From Sialis fuliginosa (taxonomy: Eukaryota; Arthropoda; Insecta; Megaloptera; Sialidae): a DNA stretch of 64,000 nt. The DNA lies in assembly GCA_961205875.1 (NCBI GenBank), contig OY540821.1, positions 2,604,001 to 2,668,000 on the forward strand, written 5' to 3'. A program made the translations under genes and the position numbers. The notes below the pieces were generated by a model, which was given only the letters and a program-made list of their open reading frames with translations, was not told the DNA's origin and searched no databases. Positions within the stretch are counted from its first letter, which is position 1; every line of letters starts with the position of its first letter. This document shows positions 12,118 through 24,570 of the stretch, piece after piece.

Positions 12118-12310
12118 CTTTAGGGTCGATCCACACTATCGTGCCGGTCACGGTTCGGTCTCGCTCCAGTCAAATATTCAGTATAGTAAATACTGTATAG
12201 GAGCGTGACTGGACTGAGACCGGCACGGTACCTGAATGCTTTCATTGATTGGATCGAGACCGGATCGAGACCTGACCTGGACCGGCACGATAGTCTGGAT
12301 CGAACCTTAA
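12118..12310. mobile_element. Palindromic MITE (TCGATCCACACTATCGTG ends)
   Basis: TCGATCCACACTATCGTGCC at the left is mirrored by GGCACGATAGTCTGGATCGA at the right. Further inverted blocks (GGTCTCGCTCCAGTC / GACTGGACTGAGACC) lie inside. It is about 190 bp and non-coding. Confidence 0.8.
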
Positions 12311-12560
12311 TAGTCATTAAAATATTGCTGAAAAATGGGCAAAAAATAAAATTACATTTTAAAGATTGAAATTTCTATTTTTCAGATTTTTTTGCGAATT
12401 GAAATGTAATTCAGTTGTAGAATTAAAAAAGTATCAGTAGTTGACTTGATAAGTCACATCATACCATAAAATTCAAATAGATTTCCAGCATTAGTACATT
12501 TTATAATCTCTTTTAAAAATTATTGGAGAAAAATATTAAAATATTAAAAATAATTTATTG

Positions 12561-12800
12561 ACCCTGGGTTGCATAAAGCAAAATTAACCACGATTAGTTA
12601 ATCAGTTGTTTTCAAACCATGATTAATGTTAATTCTAAACTTAATTTCGATTTGTAAATGAACAATTCACTAAATATGATCATTTTTTACCTTATAAAAT
12701 TTATCATAAATGTGATCGTTTTTTAGAACTAACGTAATAATGGTTTTAAAACAACTGATTAACTAATCGTGATTAATTTTGCTTTATGCAACCCAAGGTG
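12561..12800. mobile_element. Palindromic MITE (GGGTTGCATAAAGCAAAATT ends)
   Basis: The left end GGGTTGCATAAAGCAAAATT is inverted at the right as AATTTTGCTTTATGCAACCC. The arms continue inward through the ATTAGTTAATCAGTTGTTTT region for about 70 bp. It is about 240 bp and non-coding, inserted inside the hAT-like element 11888-12959. Confidence 0.85.
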
Positions 12801-12967
12801 AACCTTTTAAAAATATATGGTTACTGGTTATCCATGAAAAGGTTCGGGTTCAGATTCAGGTTCGTTGACTTTGAGATATAGCGGTTCGGTTCGGGTTCAG
12901 GTTAAAGAAAAATACGGGTTTTTTCGGGTTTACGGTTCAGGTTCAGGTTCATGTACCTGTTAGGTAT

Positions 12968-15329
12968 ACTTTTCAGTGTTTTTAGTTTTTTTTTATCGAC
13001 CCTGTATATTAATCTAAATTAACCTGCATATAGAAATACGCTGTAATTTTTATATTATTATCTTGTACTTTTAACTTGGATCAATACTTTTGTTATAGCA
13101 ACCCTAATGTGACAACCTCAAGTTACGCCCCCCCCCCCCTCCCATTTCCACTTTTAGTCCGGTGCTGTATGTCGCCACGTGTATCGCGAGTTATTATTAT
13201 ATAATTCAAGATAGTCATTACCGATTTGGAGAGCCCCTTCCTATTTTGTTTTCTGACTGTCAAGGACAATCGAGTAAATATGTTTATTATTGAATTACCT
13301 TAAAACTGCAGTGGTGTTGCAAAATATTGTTATATTTTTACTTTTCGTCATGTTACAGTGATTATAAATTACTGTGATTTATAATTTTGATGAATATTTA
13401 TGTTTTAAGACTCTTCTACCTCGGGTTACCCTAACCACTGAGCTAATTTGGCTATAGCCAGAATTTTGGGGCGGAAATTTTGGGCCGACCCAGAGAAAAT
13501 ATTTTCTACTCTTAATTTAGATCGTACATATACACGTGGGTAACGCATAAAAATAAAATAAGACAAATATTTTAACCTTTAAAAAGTATAAAATAACTGA
13601 TTGAAAATAAAAATGCTACCTTCACAAAATAATATACATAGATACAAAAATAAAATACGACTGTTTTAATTGTGAATTTAAGTGTATTATTCGGCCGTAA
13701 CCCATAACACTGTCGCATTATTATAATAATAATTAAAAAAATAAAATTAACTCCGCGACACCATATATCTAACTTTTATATTTAAGCCACGACTGCTTTT
13801 ATGTTACAAAGAAAATTAATTTTCTAGGTTCTGTTTACGTAGACTTATGACCTGCAAAACATTAATCCTTATCGAAATAAATGATTTCGTCTTCATAAGT
13901 ACTTAATGTAGATATAATTTGCCCTTTACAGTATCCAATTAGCACACCCAAAGCATGCTATGCTTTGCAGTGTGGTTTTACTCTCGTTCCATTTTTTTTT
14001 TCGTATGAAATTTGATAAAACGAGCATTATATATTAAATTTCTTCAGTAACCCCCTTACATGTTTACATTTTATAAATGAGAACATTACAGTCTCCGTAT
14101 TCACTTAATTTAATATCGATTGGTTTTAATTTTCTGTCATAAAAATATAAACAAGGTTCAATTTGTCGTTTTTGGCCCGTTTTTACACCTTTTCAACAAA
14201 CTGCAGCTCGCAATACGTAATAAATTAACACAAAACCTTTTGAAATCGCTTAATCTATTTGCAGAATAGAACCCTATTAAAACTCAACCAAATCGGATAA
14301 CTAGTAGTAAGGAAATTTGCAGTTTATTTACATCATTTTGCTTATTTTAACGAATTTCGGAATCGCAAATATAGGTAGTGATCGAGGTAGTTCGATAAAT
14401 ATCCACAGCGAGCGCCACTATAGTTACTTATTGTTAGCTTCATTCTATATGTTTTGTGATGACTTCATCTGTCATATTATACATATTATTATAATTTATA
14501 TGTATATAGCTACGTCGATATGTTCTGTATTTTAATTATTTTATTCAAAGTCAATCAATGACTTTTTAAACAAGATAAAATTAGGTAAGTTCATTTTTAA
14601 ATCAAAAATATAATATCATATAGTATAACCTATAAATATTATTTTTATTTTAGATCAATGTAATTTTTTGTAAACGCCAGACATTAGGTGAATACAGTTG
14701 TTATCGTTGTAATTTAAAAATATGTGGATGTATTTATGTATTTTATCTTTTTAATTATTATTAAATTTTTATACATTGTCATATTAATACAATTTACGAA
14801 AAATCATGTATCCATTTTATATGTCATTAGTTAAAAAATGTACATTTAAATTTTGTATTGTATTAAATTATGTTATTGTCACATTGTTTGATACGTTTTT
14901 CTAAGAAAATATACGACGAAAATGAACATCTGGATTTGTTCATACTTTTCATTGTTGGTATGGTATGTTTTTTAAAAATTTTGAATTGTGTTTGTTGAAA
15001 TTTAATGTTAATTCCGAAAAAATATAGTTGTATGATTAACGTATTATGATAAATTAAAATGTATTAGATATTTATTATTTGTGGAAGATGTTTTTCAGGT
15101 TCTGTATTGATTTATTCTTTTGTGACAAATTGTTTTAAGAAAATATACTACATGAAAGTGAGGTTATGTCATTTAACTTATAAAACCACTATTATTACTA
15201 TTAATATAATAATTTAGACAAGAAATGAGAGTAAAAAATTAACATTTTTTAAAAACATTCTTAAAAAAACAATAGTTTCAAAAGTCTAAAGGGTGTGCTT
15301 TTTATGGCCAAGCCATGCTATTTGGTCTT
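12968..15329. other. Gene-free AT-rich DNA with repeat fragments
   Basis: A C-run lies near 13127. 13750-13915 recurs inverted at about 21990-22160 (shared CGACACCATATATCTAAC and ACCTGCAAAACATTAATCCT), so both are copies of one dispersed repeat. Remaining open frames are short, AT-driven and unlike any protein I recognise. Confidence 0.5.
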
Positions 15330-15700
15330 ATTGGAAGCGTTCACGTCCGACCAAAAAACGAGCTTTGATTGGTTGTTTCATGGAATTTCTGGTGGAATGT
15401 ACCAGAAATTAAAAGAATGTCATTTTTTAAGCGTGTAAGGAAGTGAGAAAGAAGTAACTAGAAAGAGATAGAAACTGGTGACCAGGCTAACCAAATAACT
15501 TTTATGTTCACTGAATGTTGAGCGTTTCTGCCAGAACACTAGTTGTTATCTCTTTCTGGTTACTTCTTTCTCACTTCCTTACACGCTTAAAAAATGACAT
15601 TCTTTAAATTTGTGGTACATTCCACCAGAAATTCCATGAATCAACCAATCAAAGCTCGTTGTTCAGTGTTTTTGGTCAGTTGTGAACGTGACCATTGTTT
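15330..15700. repeat. Fold-back element of about 370 bp
   Basis: ACGAGCTTTGATTGGTTG (about 15359) is mirrored by CAACCAATCAAAGCTCGTTG (about 15644). CATTTTTTAAGCGTGTAAGG (about 15422) is mirrored by CCTTACACGCTTAAAAAATG (about 15578). The arms are about 150 bp and the loop about 60 bp. No coding capacity. Confidence 0.8.
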
Positions 15701-15889
15701 ACTATATTTTGTATTTTTATTTGTTTATTGGTAATATATTGACTTTATCTAGTTCTGAAACATTTGTAAAATTTTACTGCTCACCCCGTACCCCTCCGCC
15801 GTGTATTTTCTCACGAAGAGGAGCGCATTATTGTTAGTAGTCTACGGGCGCCTAATATCTTAGGATGGCCCTACTTCTACCCTTTCAAA

Positions 15890-16756
15890 AACGCGTATTT
15901 TGAAAAATGTCATGAACTAACTCAATGACCTCAAAAATAATCGAATGAAAAAGATTTGAAAATTGGTTCATAATGTTTCTTGTATTCAATGGCACACCCT
16001 ACGCCCTACACTATTTGCTAAATGTGAAAATTGAAGACCTTTTTTTCTTTTCAAAGTGTCGCTCAGGGCGAGCGCCCCCTTTGCCCTCCACCCCGTCGGT
16101 GTGCTATTTTTATGTACTTATTTATTGTTTTAATCCGACTTTTGAACAAGGAAATTGATATTTTTGTTTCCTCGCCATATCGAAAATACGAGAAGCTTTG
16201 CAATAAATTTTTTTAAGAGAAAAAAACAGCCAAGTGAGCCGGAGTGGCGGGTGATTTTTTAGTCCTTAAATTATTTAATATAATTAACTAAATAAAATGT
16301 CATGAACTAACTGAATGACCTCAAAAATAACCGAATGAAAAAGATATGAAAATTGGTCCATAATGTTTTTTGTATTCAGTGGCACACCGTAGGTTTCTGC
16401 CGTCAGGGGCAGATGGCAAATTTGCCGTCCCTTCACTCTACACTATATGCTAAATATAAAAATTGAAGACCTTTTTTCTTTTTTCGTTGTTACCTTAAAC
16501 TTGCCGCCCCTAGCCAACTGTCGCTCGGAGCGAGCGCCCCCTTTGCCCTCCACCCTGTCGGTGTGCTATTTTTATGTACTTATTTATTGTTTTAATCGGA
16601 TTTTTGTACAAGGAAATTGATATTTTTGTTTCCTCGACATATCGAAAATACGAGAAGCTTTGCAATCATTTTTTTAAGAGAAAAAAACAGCCTGGTGACC
16701 CGGAGTGGCGGGTGATCAAGATAGTCGTTAAATTATTTAATATAATTAACTAAATA
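15890..16756. repeat. Direct tandem duplication of a roughly 400-bp segment
   Basis: ATGTCATGAACTAACT begins both copies (about 15908 and 16299). Later shared blocks include GAGCGCCCCCTTTGCCCTCC and ATACGAGAAGCTTTGCAAT. The second copy carries an extra stretch at about 16390-16440. The short open frames here are duplicated with the repeat and are not a gene. Confidence 0.75.
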
Positions 16757-17549
16757 AATAAATAAAAATGTTAGAGGAAAGGGGTCCGCTAGAAATCCTG
16801 GTGTGGGAGCCCGTTGAGACCATGACTAAACTGTATTGATTTTAAACAAAACCATTTAATTATTCAAATTCGCCAAATACTCGATTACCATTTTTAATTA
16901 AAAGAGGTATTTCGGTTACAAATCTTTTAATATAAAAAATTTTTAATCTGAAAGATAGTTCTTAATGCAAAAAAGTGATTCGCGTATTAAAAAAATACTA
17001 GTAAATATCTTCTTTGATATCCGCATAGAGAATGCTATTTTAGGTAAGAATTCTGCACACAGAGTCGTAACTAAAGAGTGGCCCATTCTCGACAAAAATT
17101 ACACAGCTACACAAAAAAAGTGCGGAGCCAAAAAAGCGACCTATATATAACATTTTAGTATTGGTCGAGTATAGTCGAAATTCAAATTTTTGGATTTTTC
17201 TGCTTAGGTACCAGTTTTTTTATATTTGAGCTTGAATTTTGGGTTTAGCCAACTTGGAAAAATTCAACCTAAACCCAAAATTCAAGTTCAAATAAAAAAT
17301 AAACTGGTAAGCAGAAAATTAAAAAAAATTGGATTTAGACTATGCTCGACCAATACTACAATATTATATAGGTCGCTTTTTTGGTATCGCACACTTTTTT
17401 GAGTTTTTTTTTACCGGAACTCAAAATCAAATTAAAAAAAACTGGTAAGCAGAAAATTCAAAAAATTTGGATTTAGACTATGCTTGACCAATACTACAAT
17501 GCTATATAGGTCGCTCTTTTGGCTTCGCACTTTTTTTGTAGCTATGTTA
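16757..17549. repeat. Inverted repeat with one arm duplicated
   Basis: A left arm at about 17125-17265 (AAGCGACCTATATATAAC, TTGGTCGAGTATAG) is matched by inverted copies at about 17270-17400 and again at about 17425-17535 (CTATGCTCGACCAATACTAC / CTATGCTTGACCAATACTAC). It abuts the Tigger-like element starting at 17550. Nothing recognised at 16757-17120. Confidence 0.65.
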
Positions 17550-18633
17550 CAGTCGGCTCTCGATAATTTGAAACTCAAGGGCGCAGAAAAAAAGTTCAAA
17601 TTACCGAGAGGAAGTTAGGAAAAAATTCTAATAAACAAGAGTTTGACTAAAAGTACAACGTGGTCTTTATTTAAAAAGTAATACATATACATACTATGTA
17701 CATATATGGTTCAATTGGTACATTCACTTATGAAAAATAAAAAAATGAAAATATTAAAATTATATAAATGTTTATTTCGAAAAGAAGTCCGTAATTTTTT
17801 TTGGGTTAACGAATTTCATCTTGCATTGTCCAAGGAGTTTTCTATTGTGATTCAAAAGACTTCAAATTATAGAGAGTTGAGGAGCACTGACTTCAAATTA
17901 TAGAGTGTTGGTGAGCAAGATGCCATTACTACAACTTAAAATTACCAATAGGCTAGTGCCAATATCTTTTGGTTTTTCTCAATTTTAAGTGGTTTCATGA
18001 AAAATAAATCATCAACATGTATATACCATTTTAAAGTAGACATTTCAACAGTTAAAATGAGCCCAGATAGAATATTAAAATCGAAAAAAACACCAATAAA
18101 GTTTTCCGTGGAAGATTTAGCTTTTTTTTCAAAAAATGTAAATATCTCGGAAATTACTTGTTTTCCAGATTCTAAAAAAATCATGCTTATTCAATGCAAA
18201 AAAAGGTATATTTGCACAAAATTTCATGTAAATTGAATTATTTTTACGAGAAAAAAAAATAAAAAACCAAAAAATCGGTTTTCCGCCATTTTCTCGGAAA
18301 ATTTGAGGTTATATTGAAAAATGACTTGTATAAAAGTTTAAGATTTTTTTATTATCTACAACTTTTGCATTGTACATTTTCCGCTAGGAGGTCATATTTC
18401 GCTGAAAATAGCAAAAAACCACTATCAACCCCTCAATTCACAATTTCCCTTTATCTTGTGTTTAATTTTTGTTTTTTCTCTTTATTATAACCTCAACTAA
18501 ATTTTCCGACTGGTCCTTGCCTGTTATTAATTTTTATTTTTTCTAGACTTCAAAATCCGCATTGACACCGATCTACAAGGGGACGATGATGGAAAAAAAG
18601 TTATTAGAGATTCAAATTATCGAGAGTCGACTG
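17550..18633. mobile_element. Tigger/pogo-like transposon remnant
   Basis: The ends CAGTCGGCTCTCGATAATTT and the inverse of AAATTATCGAGAGTCGACTG match pogo/Tigger termini as I know them, and TA flanks both sides (17548-17549 and 18634-18635). Two extra internal copies of the terminal motif TTCAAATTATAGAGAG occur near 17862-17905. The 1.08-kb body should once have held a transposase, but I cannot read DDE motifs in any frame, so it is heavily decayed or non-autonomous. Confidence 0.75.
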
Positions 18634-19383
18634 TATTTATTTTCATTTATAACAAATTTTATTAACCATCGAATTATATTATATATGTTAACAGATTTTT
18701 GGTAATAATTAATATAATCGTTGAAAATGTGCCGTTCTAGATCTGGGTCTATCGGGCCTATTGGAAATCTGACAAAAAAATTGAATATAATGAACTTAAT
18801 AAAAAATATGTATATAATTGTAAGACACTAAGACAGTTCCTAAAACCAATAGCATCGAGTCTAATGGTTACGTACCTGTCTTTGAACGCTCGGTGTTTCA
18901 CATATGTATTATTATTAAACCAGTACAGGTTTTTTGGCGAATTTTATAGAGCTAGCAATGACTAGGCAGTTTTCTAATTTTGTTTATTTACTACATGTGT
19001 TTAAATCGTTTATATATTAAATGTCAGAGGAAGAGGAAAATTTATATAAGATTGGCGGCGTCGACCAATTAAAAAATATCTTATTGAAAAAATTATTTTA
19101 GAAAACATGAAAGCCAGGATAAATATTTTAATTTCCGTTGTTAGGAATATTACGTGTAGTAAAATAAAACAAATGTCTAGAACTCTAGAGCGAGAATATT
19201 AATATTTATTTAAATTTTTGTAAAGGGCACCAAATTCATTGTTTTCGTGGAGTGCTAAAAATATTTTCACTTGTACAATTCGAAGTTACACCAATTATTA
19301 ATTATATTTTTTGTTAACACTAATCTGAGCTGATTTAAATGAAACTTTCACCAAATGTGACGCAAGGCGGAGTAAAATACATA
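18634..19383. other. Gene-free AT-rich DNA
   Basis: No gene, splice-flanked exon or clear repeat structure was recognised in this stretch. Confidence 0.5.
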
Positions 19384-19801
19384 TAAGGTAAAGGCACCAG
19401 TTATGGCCGCTATAAGAGCAAGTTTTCGGTTTTTGGCTTGTTTTTTGTAATTCTCATGAACTCATGTTACTAATAAAACAAGTAACTCTTTATTTAATTA
19501 ATTACCAAATTCCGCAAATATAGTTTTTTTTTTAATTATAGCCTTTTATTTTGTTCATGTTTTTTCTCCAGTAATGGCAAAGGTAAAACCACTAATGAGC
19601 ACGTAGTCATGGACACTTGTTAATGATTACAAAATGATAAGTACTATGACACAAAAGATATAAAAGAAAGAATCGTCAAATTTGAAACAATGTAAAGCAG
19701 TTGCTATTATAATATATAAGACAGTTAAATAGTAATCAAATATCAACACATATTTCTAATTCAGTACATTTAATTAAAAATTATAATGTTGGTACTTTAT
19801 T
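19384..19801. repeat. Copy 1 of the GGCACCAGT repeat family
   Basis: It begins AAGGTAAAGGCACCAGTTAT and ends near TTGGTACTTTATT. It shares long blocks with 40044-40524 and 60150-60560, for example the TTTATTTTGTTCATGTTTTT region and ATCAACACATATTT. The termini of the best copies are inverted (AAGGTA..GGCACCAGT), so this looks like a MITE of about 0.4-0.5 kb with no coding frame. Confidence 0.7.
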
Positions 19802-20091
19802 ATTTGATAAAATCATAATACTTACCAATGTGGTGACATTCCGACATCCAACGTTGAGTAGATACAGCATTAATACCTATATTTAATAAAATATGCATAA
19901 ATGATACTTTACATAAAATCCGGTTATGTTCTCATTTTATTTACCTACTTCAGCGACGCCTATGGCTTAGTAAAAAAAATTGCATATATATAATAAACGA
20001 AAATTCGAAGAGTTGTCGAGACACTGACTTCCTAATCCTTGTGAAGTAATCTGTTATTACTGTTGTGATTCATTATTATTATTGTGCCGAG

Positions 20092-20170
20092 ATGTTGCGT
20101 CAAGTTGCAAGAAGCGCTTCAAGAAACTATGCTGCTTTGAAGCAAGCGAATCAACTTTTCACCAATACAA
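20092..20170 (+). CDS. Candidate mitochondrial-leader first exon for rhodanese gene C
   Basis: The frame runs ATG to an AAGTAAAT donor and encodes MLRQVARSASRNYAALKQ plus QANQLFTNT, rich in Arg, Ser and Ala without acidic residues, like a mitochondrial presequence. It ends in phase 1, which matches the acceptors at 31796 (gene C) and 28876 (gene B) but not those of gene A (phase 2). Joining it to gene C gives an uninterrupted 168-aa protein. No competing leader exon was found just upstream of 31796. Genes A and B would then be nested in an 11.6-kb first intron. The splice partner is inferred, not shown by the DNA. Confidence 0.62.
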
Positions 20171-20858
20171 GTAAATTAATTTTTTATTACATTTATATTT
20201 TAAATATCTTGAATTTTTAAAGTTTTTATAAAATATTTTATTCTTGACTGGAGGTTATTGTAATCGGTTCGAAAATCAAAATCAAAAATTTCAACATATA
20301 CATATGCATGTTTCAAGGTTACTATAGTGTATTTAAGTTGTATGTGTGTGTACGTGTCATTTTTTACGTGCACGAAATCTTGCAAATAAAAAATGTTATT
20401 GACTTCGTTGGGGTGCTTTGACGTGAATATGATCTGAAAGAAATGATTTTTCGAAATTCAAACCCTATGTGGGTAAAAGAGGGTTTAAATTTTTTTTTTG
20501 GTCGGATTTACTTGAAACTTAGCATAAATATTCTAGTTATTCTACAATAAAAATAATGTAACATGTATTTCAGTATTTTTTTTGTAAATGTGCATGCCTA
20601 TAGATTTCAATCTTTAAAATTTTATTTTATTTTTCGCCCTTTTTTTTGAACATATTTTAAAGGCTTTTAATTTTTTTTCTGAAAATGTTTTATTTGTTAA
20701 TTATACAATTTTTTTTCGAACAAAATAACTTTCTTTCAATTACAAACGATGCCGAACTCGAAAAAATAACAGTTTTTGAACCATGCTGAACCAAAACCCG
20801 AACTCGAACCATTAATAAATTTCAGTTCACTGATCGATCAGTGACAACTGGTATATAG

Positions 20859-21329
20859 CATAGGTGTCCAACCTTTTGAACCTTCTGGGCCGCATAGCAT
20901 AAACTCAAATAATTACATTAAAAAATTATTTCTGGCTAAATCATAAATGTTGGAAAAAAATGTATTTTTCATCTAAAACATTTTTTTCTTATTTCAAAAT
21001 TAATCCAAAAATTTACAAGAGTAAACATCCGTTTTCAGTTATTACGTTAAAAAAACACTATAATGGAGAGAATAATATTACCTATATTATTCATTTTATT
21101 CTATCTTGTTAGTTTGTGAGAAATGTTTTAATAAAATAAGAATCACGTATACTATTCACTGTTAGGATTACGTATAAAAAAGTCCCGTGGTTCCCAAGGC
21201 AGATATATTTTTTTTTTAGTCGTGCTAATTTCAATGCAGGTTTATTACTATATATTTTTTTTTTAATTATCCTCGCGAGCCGCACCGAAGATCCTCGCGG
21301 GCCGCATGTGGCCCGAAGGCCACGGGTTG
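20859..21329. mobile_element. hAT-like element with perfect 8-bp target duplication
   Basis: The left end CATAGGTGTCCAACC is matched by the inverse of GGTTG at the right. GTATATAG flanks both sides (20851-20858 and 21330-21337), a perfect 8-bp duplication. The right half contains GGGCCGCATGTGGCCCGAAG and the left half TCTGGGCCGCATAG, the layout of many non-autonomous hAT elements in animals. 471 bp, no transposase. Confidence 0.85.
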
Positions 21330-21615
21330 GTATATAGATCACTAATTTCAGTGACTTTTATGTTCACTGAACGAATCAATAGAATTCTCACTGATTTATT
21401 GTTAGTTTAAGAAAGTAGATAACGTCATAACGCGGTTACTAGATCATTTCTTGTTAACCGTAATATTTTATTTTAAAGCCGATGAGGACAATTGTTATCG
21501 AATAATTTACCTATTTAGTACCTGATTATTTTGAAAGCAAAGTAAATATATAAAAATATTGTAAAGATTATATTAGAGCACCCACTTCATAGAATTTTAT
21601 TACATTTATAACATA

Positions 21616-22408
21616 CTAGCTGGGCCCACGCGGCTTCGCTCGCGTGGACTACGGAATTATTGTTTAGGATTTAAAAAATATATAGTACAAACATGATTAG
21701 TTATTAATGTAATAAAAACCAAATAACACTTAAATTACCTACCTAACAAAAACGAATCAGAACAAAAACTAAAAATAATTTTTGTTCTATTTAAATTTAA
21801 AAGTTAATTATTGAAAACAAAATAAACAATTGACAATCAAAAGAATACCGGCCTGTCCCCTCTGCACAGCGTGTTGGCACGTTCCCTCGCCGCACCCCGC
21901 GCACGGTCACAATCGCGCGAATAATATGTTCCAATATGTATATTTCGATATTTTCTAAACTATACGACCAAATCGGATGCTGTAAATGGCAAATTATATC
22001 TAGATTAAGTATTGAAATTATTTATTTCGATAAGGATTAATGTTTTGCAGGTCATAAGACCACGTAAACAGAACCCAAATATTTTATGTTTTCTTTGTAA
22101 CATAAAAGCAGTCATTGTGGCTTAAATATAACAGTTAGATATATGGTGTCGCGGACTTTATTGTAGAACTTTTGATTCTACACAATTCTTTAATACATTA
22201 TTTTGTTCTATATTGAACGGTTTAGTCACTGCTTGGTTGTTATGTTACCTAACCTAACAAAATATAGCCTATAACCTGGCCAGAGAACGTACCTATGAAT
22301 TAAAAAAAAAAAACACGTAAATCGGATAAGTGGTTCTCGAGTGATAAGCGCACGAACGGACAGACAGACAGACAGAGAGACGTTGAGCTTTATATATATT
22401 AAGGATGT
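21616..22408 (+). repeat. Dispersed element beginning ACTAGCTGGGCCCACGCGG
   Basis: It starts with GCTGGGCCCACGCGGCTTCG and ends with a GACAGACAGACAGACAG run followed by TTTATATATATTAAGGAT, an end typical of non-LTR-type or Helitron-like insect repeats. The first 160 bp recur inverted in coronin intron 6 (about 43690-43818, and again 43305-43340). Part of the interior (about 21990-22160) recurs at 13750-13915. No reverse transcriptase or helicase frame is visible. Confidence 0.6.
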
Positions 22409-24414
22409 ATAATATTAGTGTTCTTCCTAAAAATTTCAAGGTCAGCTATTTATATATTATTCAACATGCCGAAACATATAAATTATAGCCCAGTGGCGTA
22501 TCATTTGCATATATTTTATTTTTTAATTCATATGCTTTTAAAAAATCGTTTTTGTAGAAAAATAACAATTGATTTTAGCATTTTATAAGATTAAAATTAC
22601 GTTATTTTGGGTTTCTATGATATTAATCGGACTTTATAGGTCAGTATTATATTTATATCCTTAAACTTGTATTTGAGAAAATATTTAATTAAGTACCTAC
22701 ATATTTTATCTTGAAAAATTATCCAAATATAGTTAACTATTAATCGCGGTATAATATAATATAAATTATTATTATAAATAAAACAACTTGTTTGTCTAAG
22801 CGTCAGAAATTATATATAAAGAAATTTAATAATCGCAAGCTTTCGATTTACAGAATAATCGTCAGGCTATTAAGAAAGTGTATTATTATTAATATTATTA
22901 TTATATATCATTTAATATTAACAATATATTATTTTATAAATTAAGTATAAATAGTGATGTGATAGTATGTAAAAGTGGCATTATATTATTTCTTACGATT
23001 CGTAACACAATAAATAAATTTCCGTGTAATTTTAACTTTTATTTAATACTTATTAGTATCTAATTGTTCGTTTTTGTCATTATACATATTAAACAATTTT
23101 TAATATGTTTAATATGCCTATGTTTAATTAGCTTACTGATAGCATGTTTATTAAGTACCACTTCAAGAATTACACGAAAATTTAATGTAGGTACTAGGCT
23201 ACTAGGTATGATTGATAACTATTTTGAAATTTACAATCATATCAACAATTAATTAACAACAATAGTAAAAAATACAACGCCATCTGCAATATTACTTCAA
23301 ACTAAAGTTTAACTGAAAAAGCGCGCGAAATTAAAAATTGGATTTTTAAAATGTCAATTTAAAATAAAATAAATAACACATATTATATAACGTAAAAAGT
23401 GTCACAAGACTAGTTGTGTCTATTTTTATTTTTTAAGTATGCGAATTTGATAATATCTTATCACGACGAGGGTGACAATTTAATAAATTTATTTTATTTG
23501 CCTACAATGAACTAAGCTGTTAGTTGTCAATTTATTCAGTGATAAAAATAGTGTATTGAATAACGACACAAAAACCGACAATTTCCTGTGAAAATAAATT
23601 AAAACAATTACAATTCATTAATAAATAAGTTAAATTATTACACATTTAAATGTTTGCTTTAAGCAGAAGGTATGAATTTTGAACATAACCTAAATGACGT
23701 AAATCAACTTTCAAAATACATAATTAATTCAGTTTTTTGTTAGATTCATTATAATTATAAACTAGTATACACCACAGAATAATAAATATACAGAAGCGAC
23801 ACTCAACGTTATTTTACTGGAAACATCGTTTGACATTAAGAGGTGCGACGGTTCTGATTGGTTGGGTATGTATATACTCTGCACCAATCATGTACCAGTA
23901 TACGAATATTTGAAATCCACATGTTTTCTGTTTATTGGAATTAAATCTAACCTATACAACCCATGATGTTTTATTATGTCAAACAATATTTTTTATTGTA
24001 CAAAAAATTAAATGCACAAATTATGTCAGACACAATAAAACATCACGGATTATTAAGGAATAAATAAAATATTCTTACGTTAAGATTAATGAAATAAAAA
24101 TACAAAATTGTTTTAATTAATGTTTATTAACTATGACAAATTACTTGATTTACATTTTTTTACACTTAATTCATAAAATTTATATATTTCAAGTACAATA
24201 TTACATTATATCAATTGCGTTATTAAGACTAGCACGTTTTATTTTATTAGCATGTATGATATTTTGCCATAAAAATTAGCACATTTTATTTCTCACCACG
24301 TTACCTAACATTTTTGATAACTCACTGCATATTTTAAACATGTTAATTTTCTTTAAAATATGTTAAACATGTTAGTTTTCCTGATATTTCAAAGGTGCTA
24401 GTTCTCGTAAGTTA
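22409..24414. other. Gene-free AT-rich DNA; one short member of the CGAAAGCTTGCGAT family
   Basis: 22795-22870 carries CAAGCTTTCGATTTACAGAAT and belongs to the repeat family whose paired copies form the element at 28499-28803. A short inverted pair around 23960-24050 (CATGATGTTTTATTATGTC and its inverse) may be a small MITE. Otherwise no gene is seen; if gene C starts at 20092, all of this is intron. Confidence 0.5.
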
Positions 24415-24570
24415 GGCTCAACTCAGACACTTCAAGTCACTAAAAAATGCCTCGAAGTTGAATACAAACTGAAGTCGAGTTTTGAAGGCATACTGTCACT
24501 GGCAGTGGCTGTTACTTGGTAACATTGAGCCATATTTTAGTTGCTGGAAGTGGCTAGTCGGACTTGAGCC
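24415..24570. mobile_element. Small TTA-flanked MITE (PIF/Harbinger-like)
   Basis: The ends are GGCTCAACTCAGAC and, inverted from the right, GGCTCAAGTCCGAC. A direct TTA lies immediately outside each end (24412-24414 and 24571-24573), the 3-bp duplication usual for PIF/Harbinger elements. 156 bp, non-coding. Confidence 0.75.

Larger units (their letters stand above)
11888..12959. mobile_element. hAT-like element rich in GGTTCGGGTTC repeats, hosting two MITEs
   Basis: It starts CAGGGACTTCAACCGG and ends TACCTG. The flanks are TAGGTAT on both sides (GTAGGTAT at 11880, TTAGGTAT at 12960), 7 of 8 matching. Both subterminal regions are short degenerate repeats of GGTTCGGGTTC, a layout also seen in the fragments at about 20750-20823 and 55138-55215. 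Two separate palindromic MITEs (12118-12310 and 12561-12800) lie inside. Confidence 0.7.
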
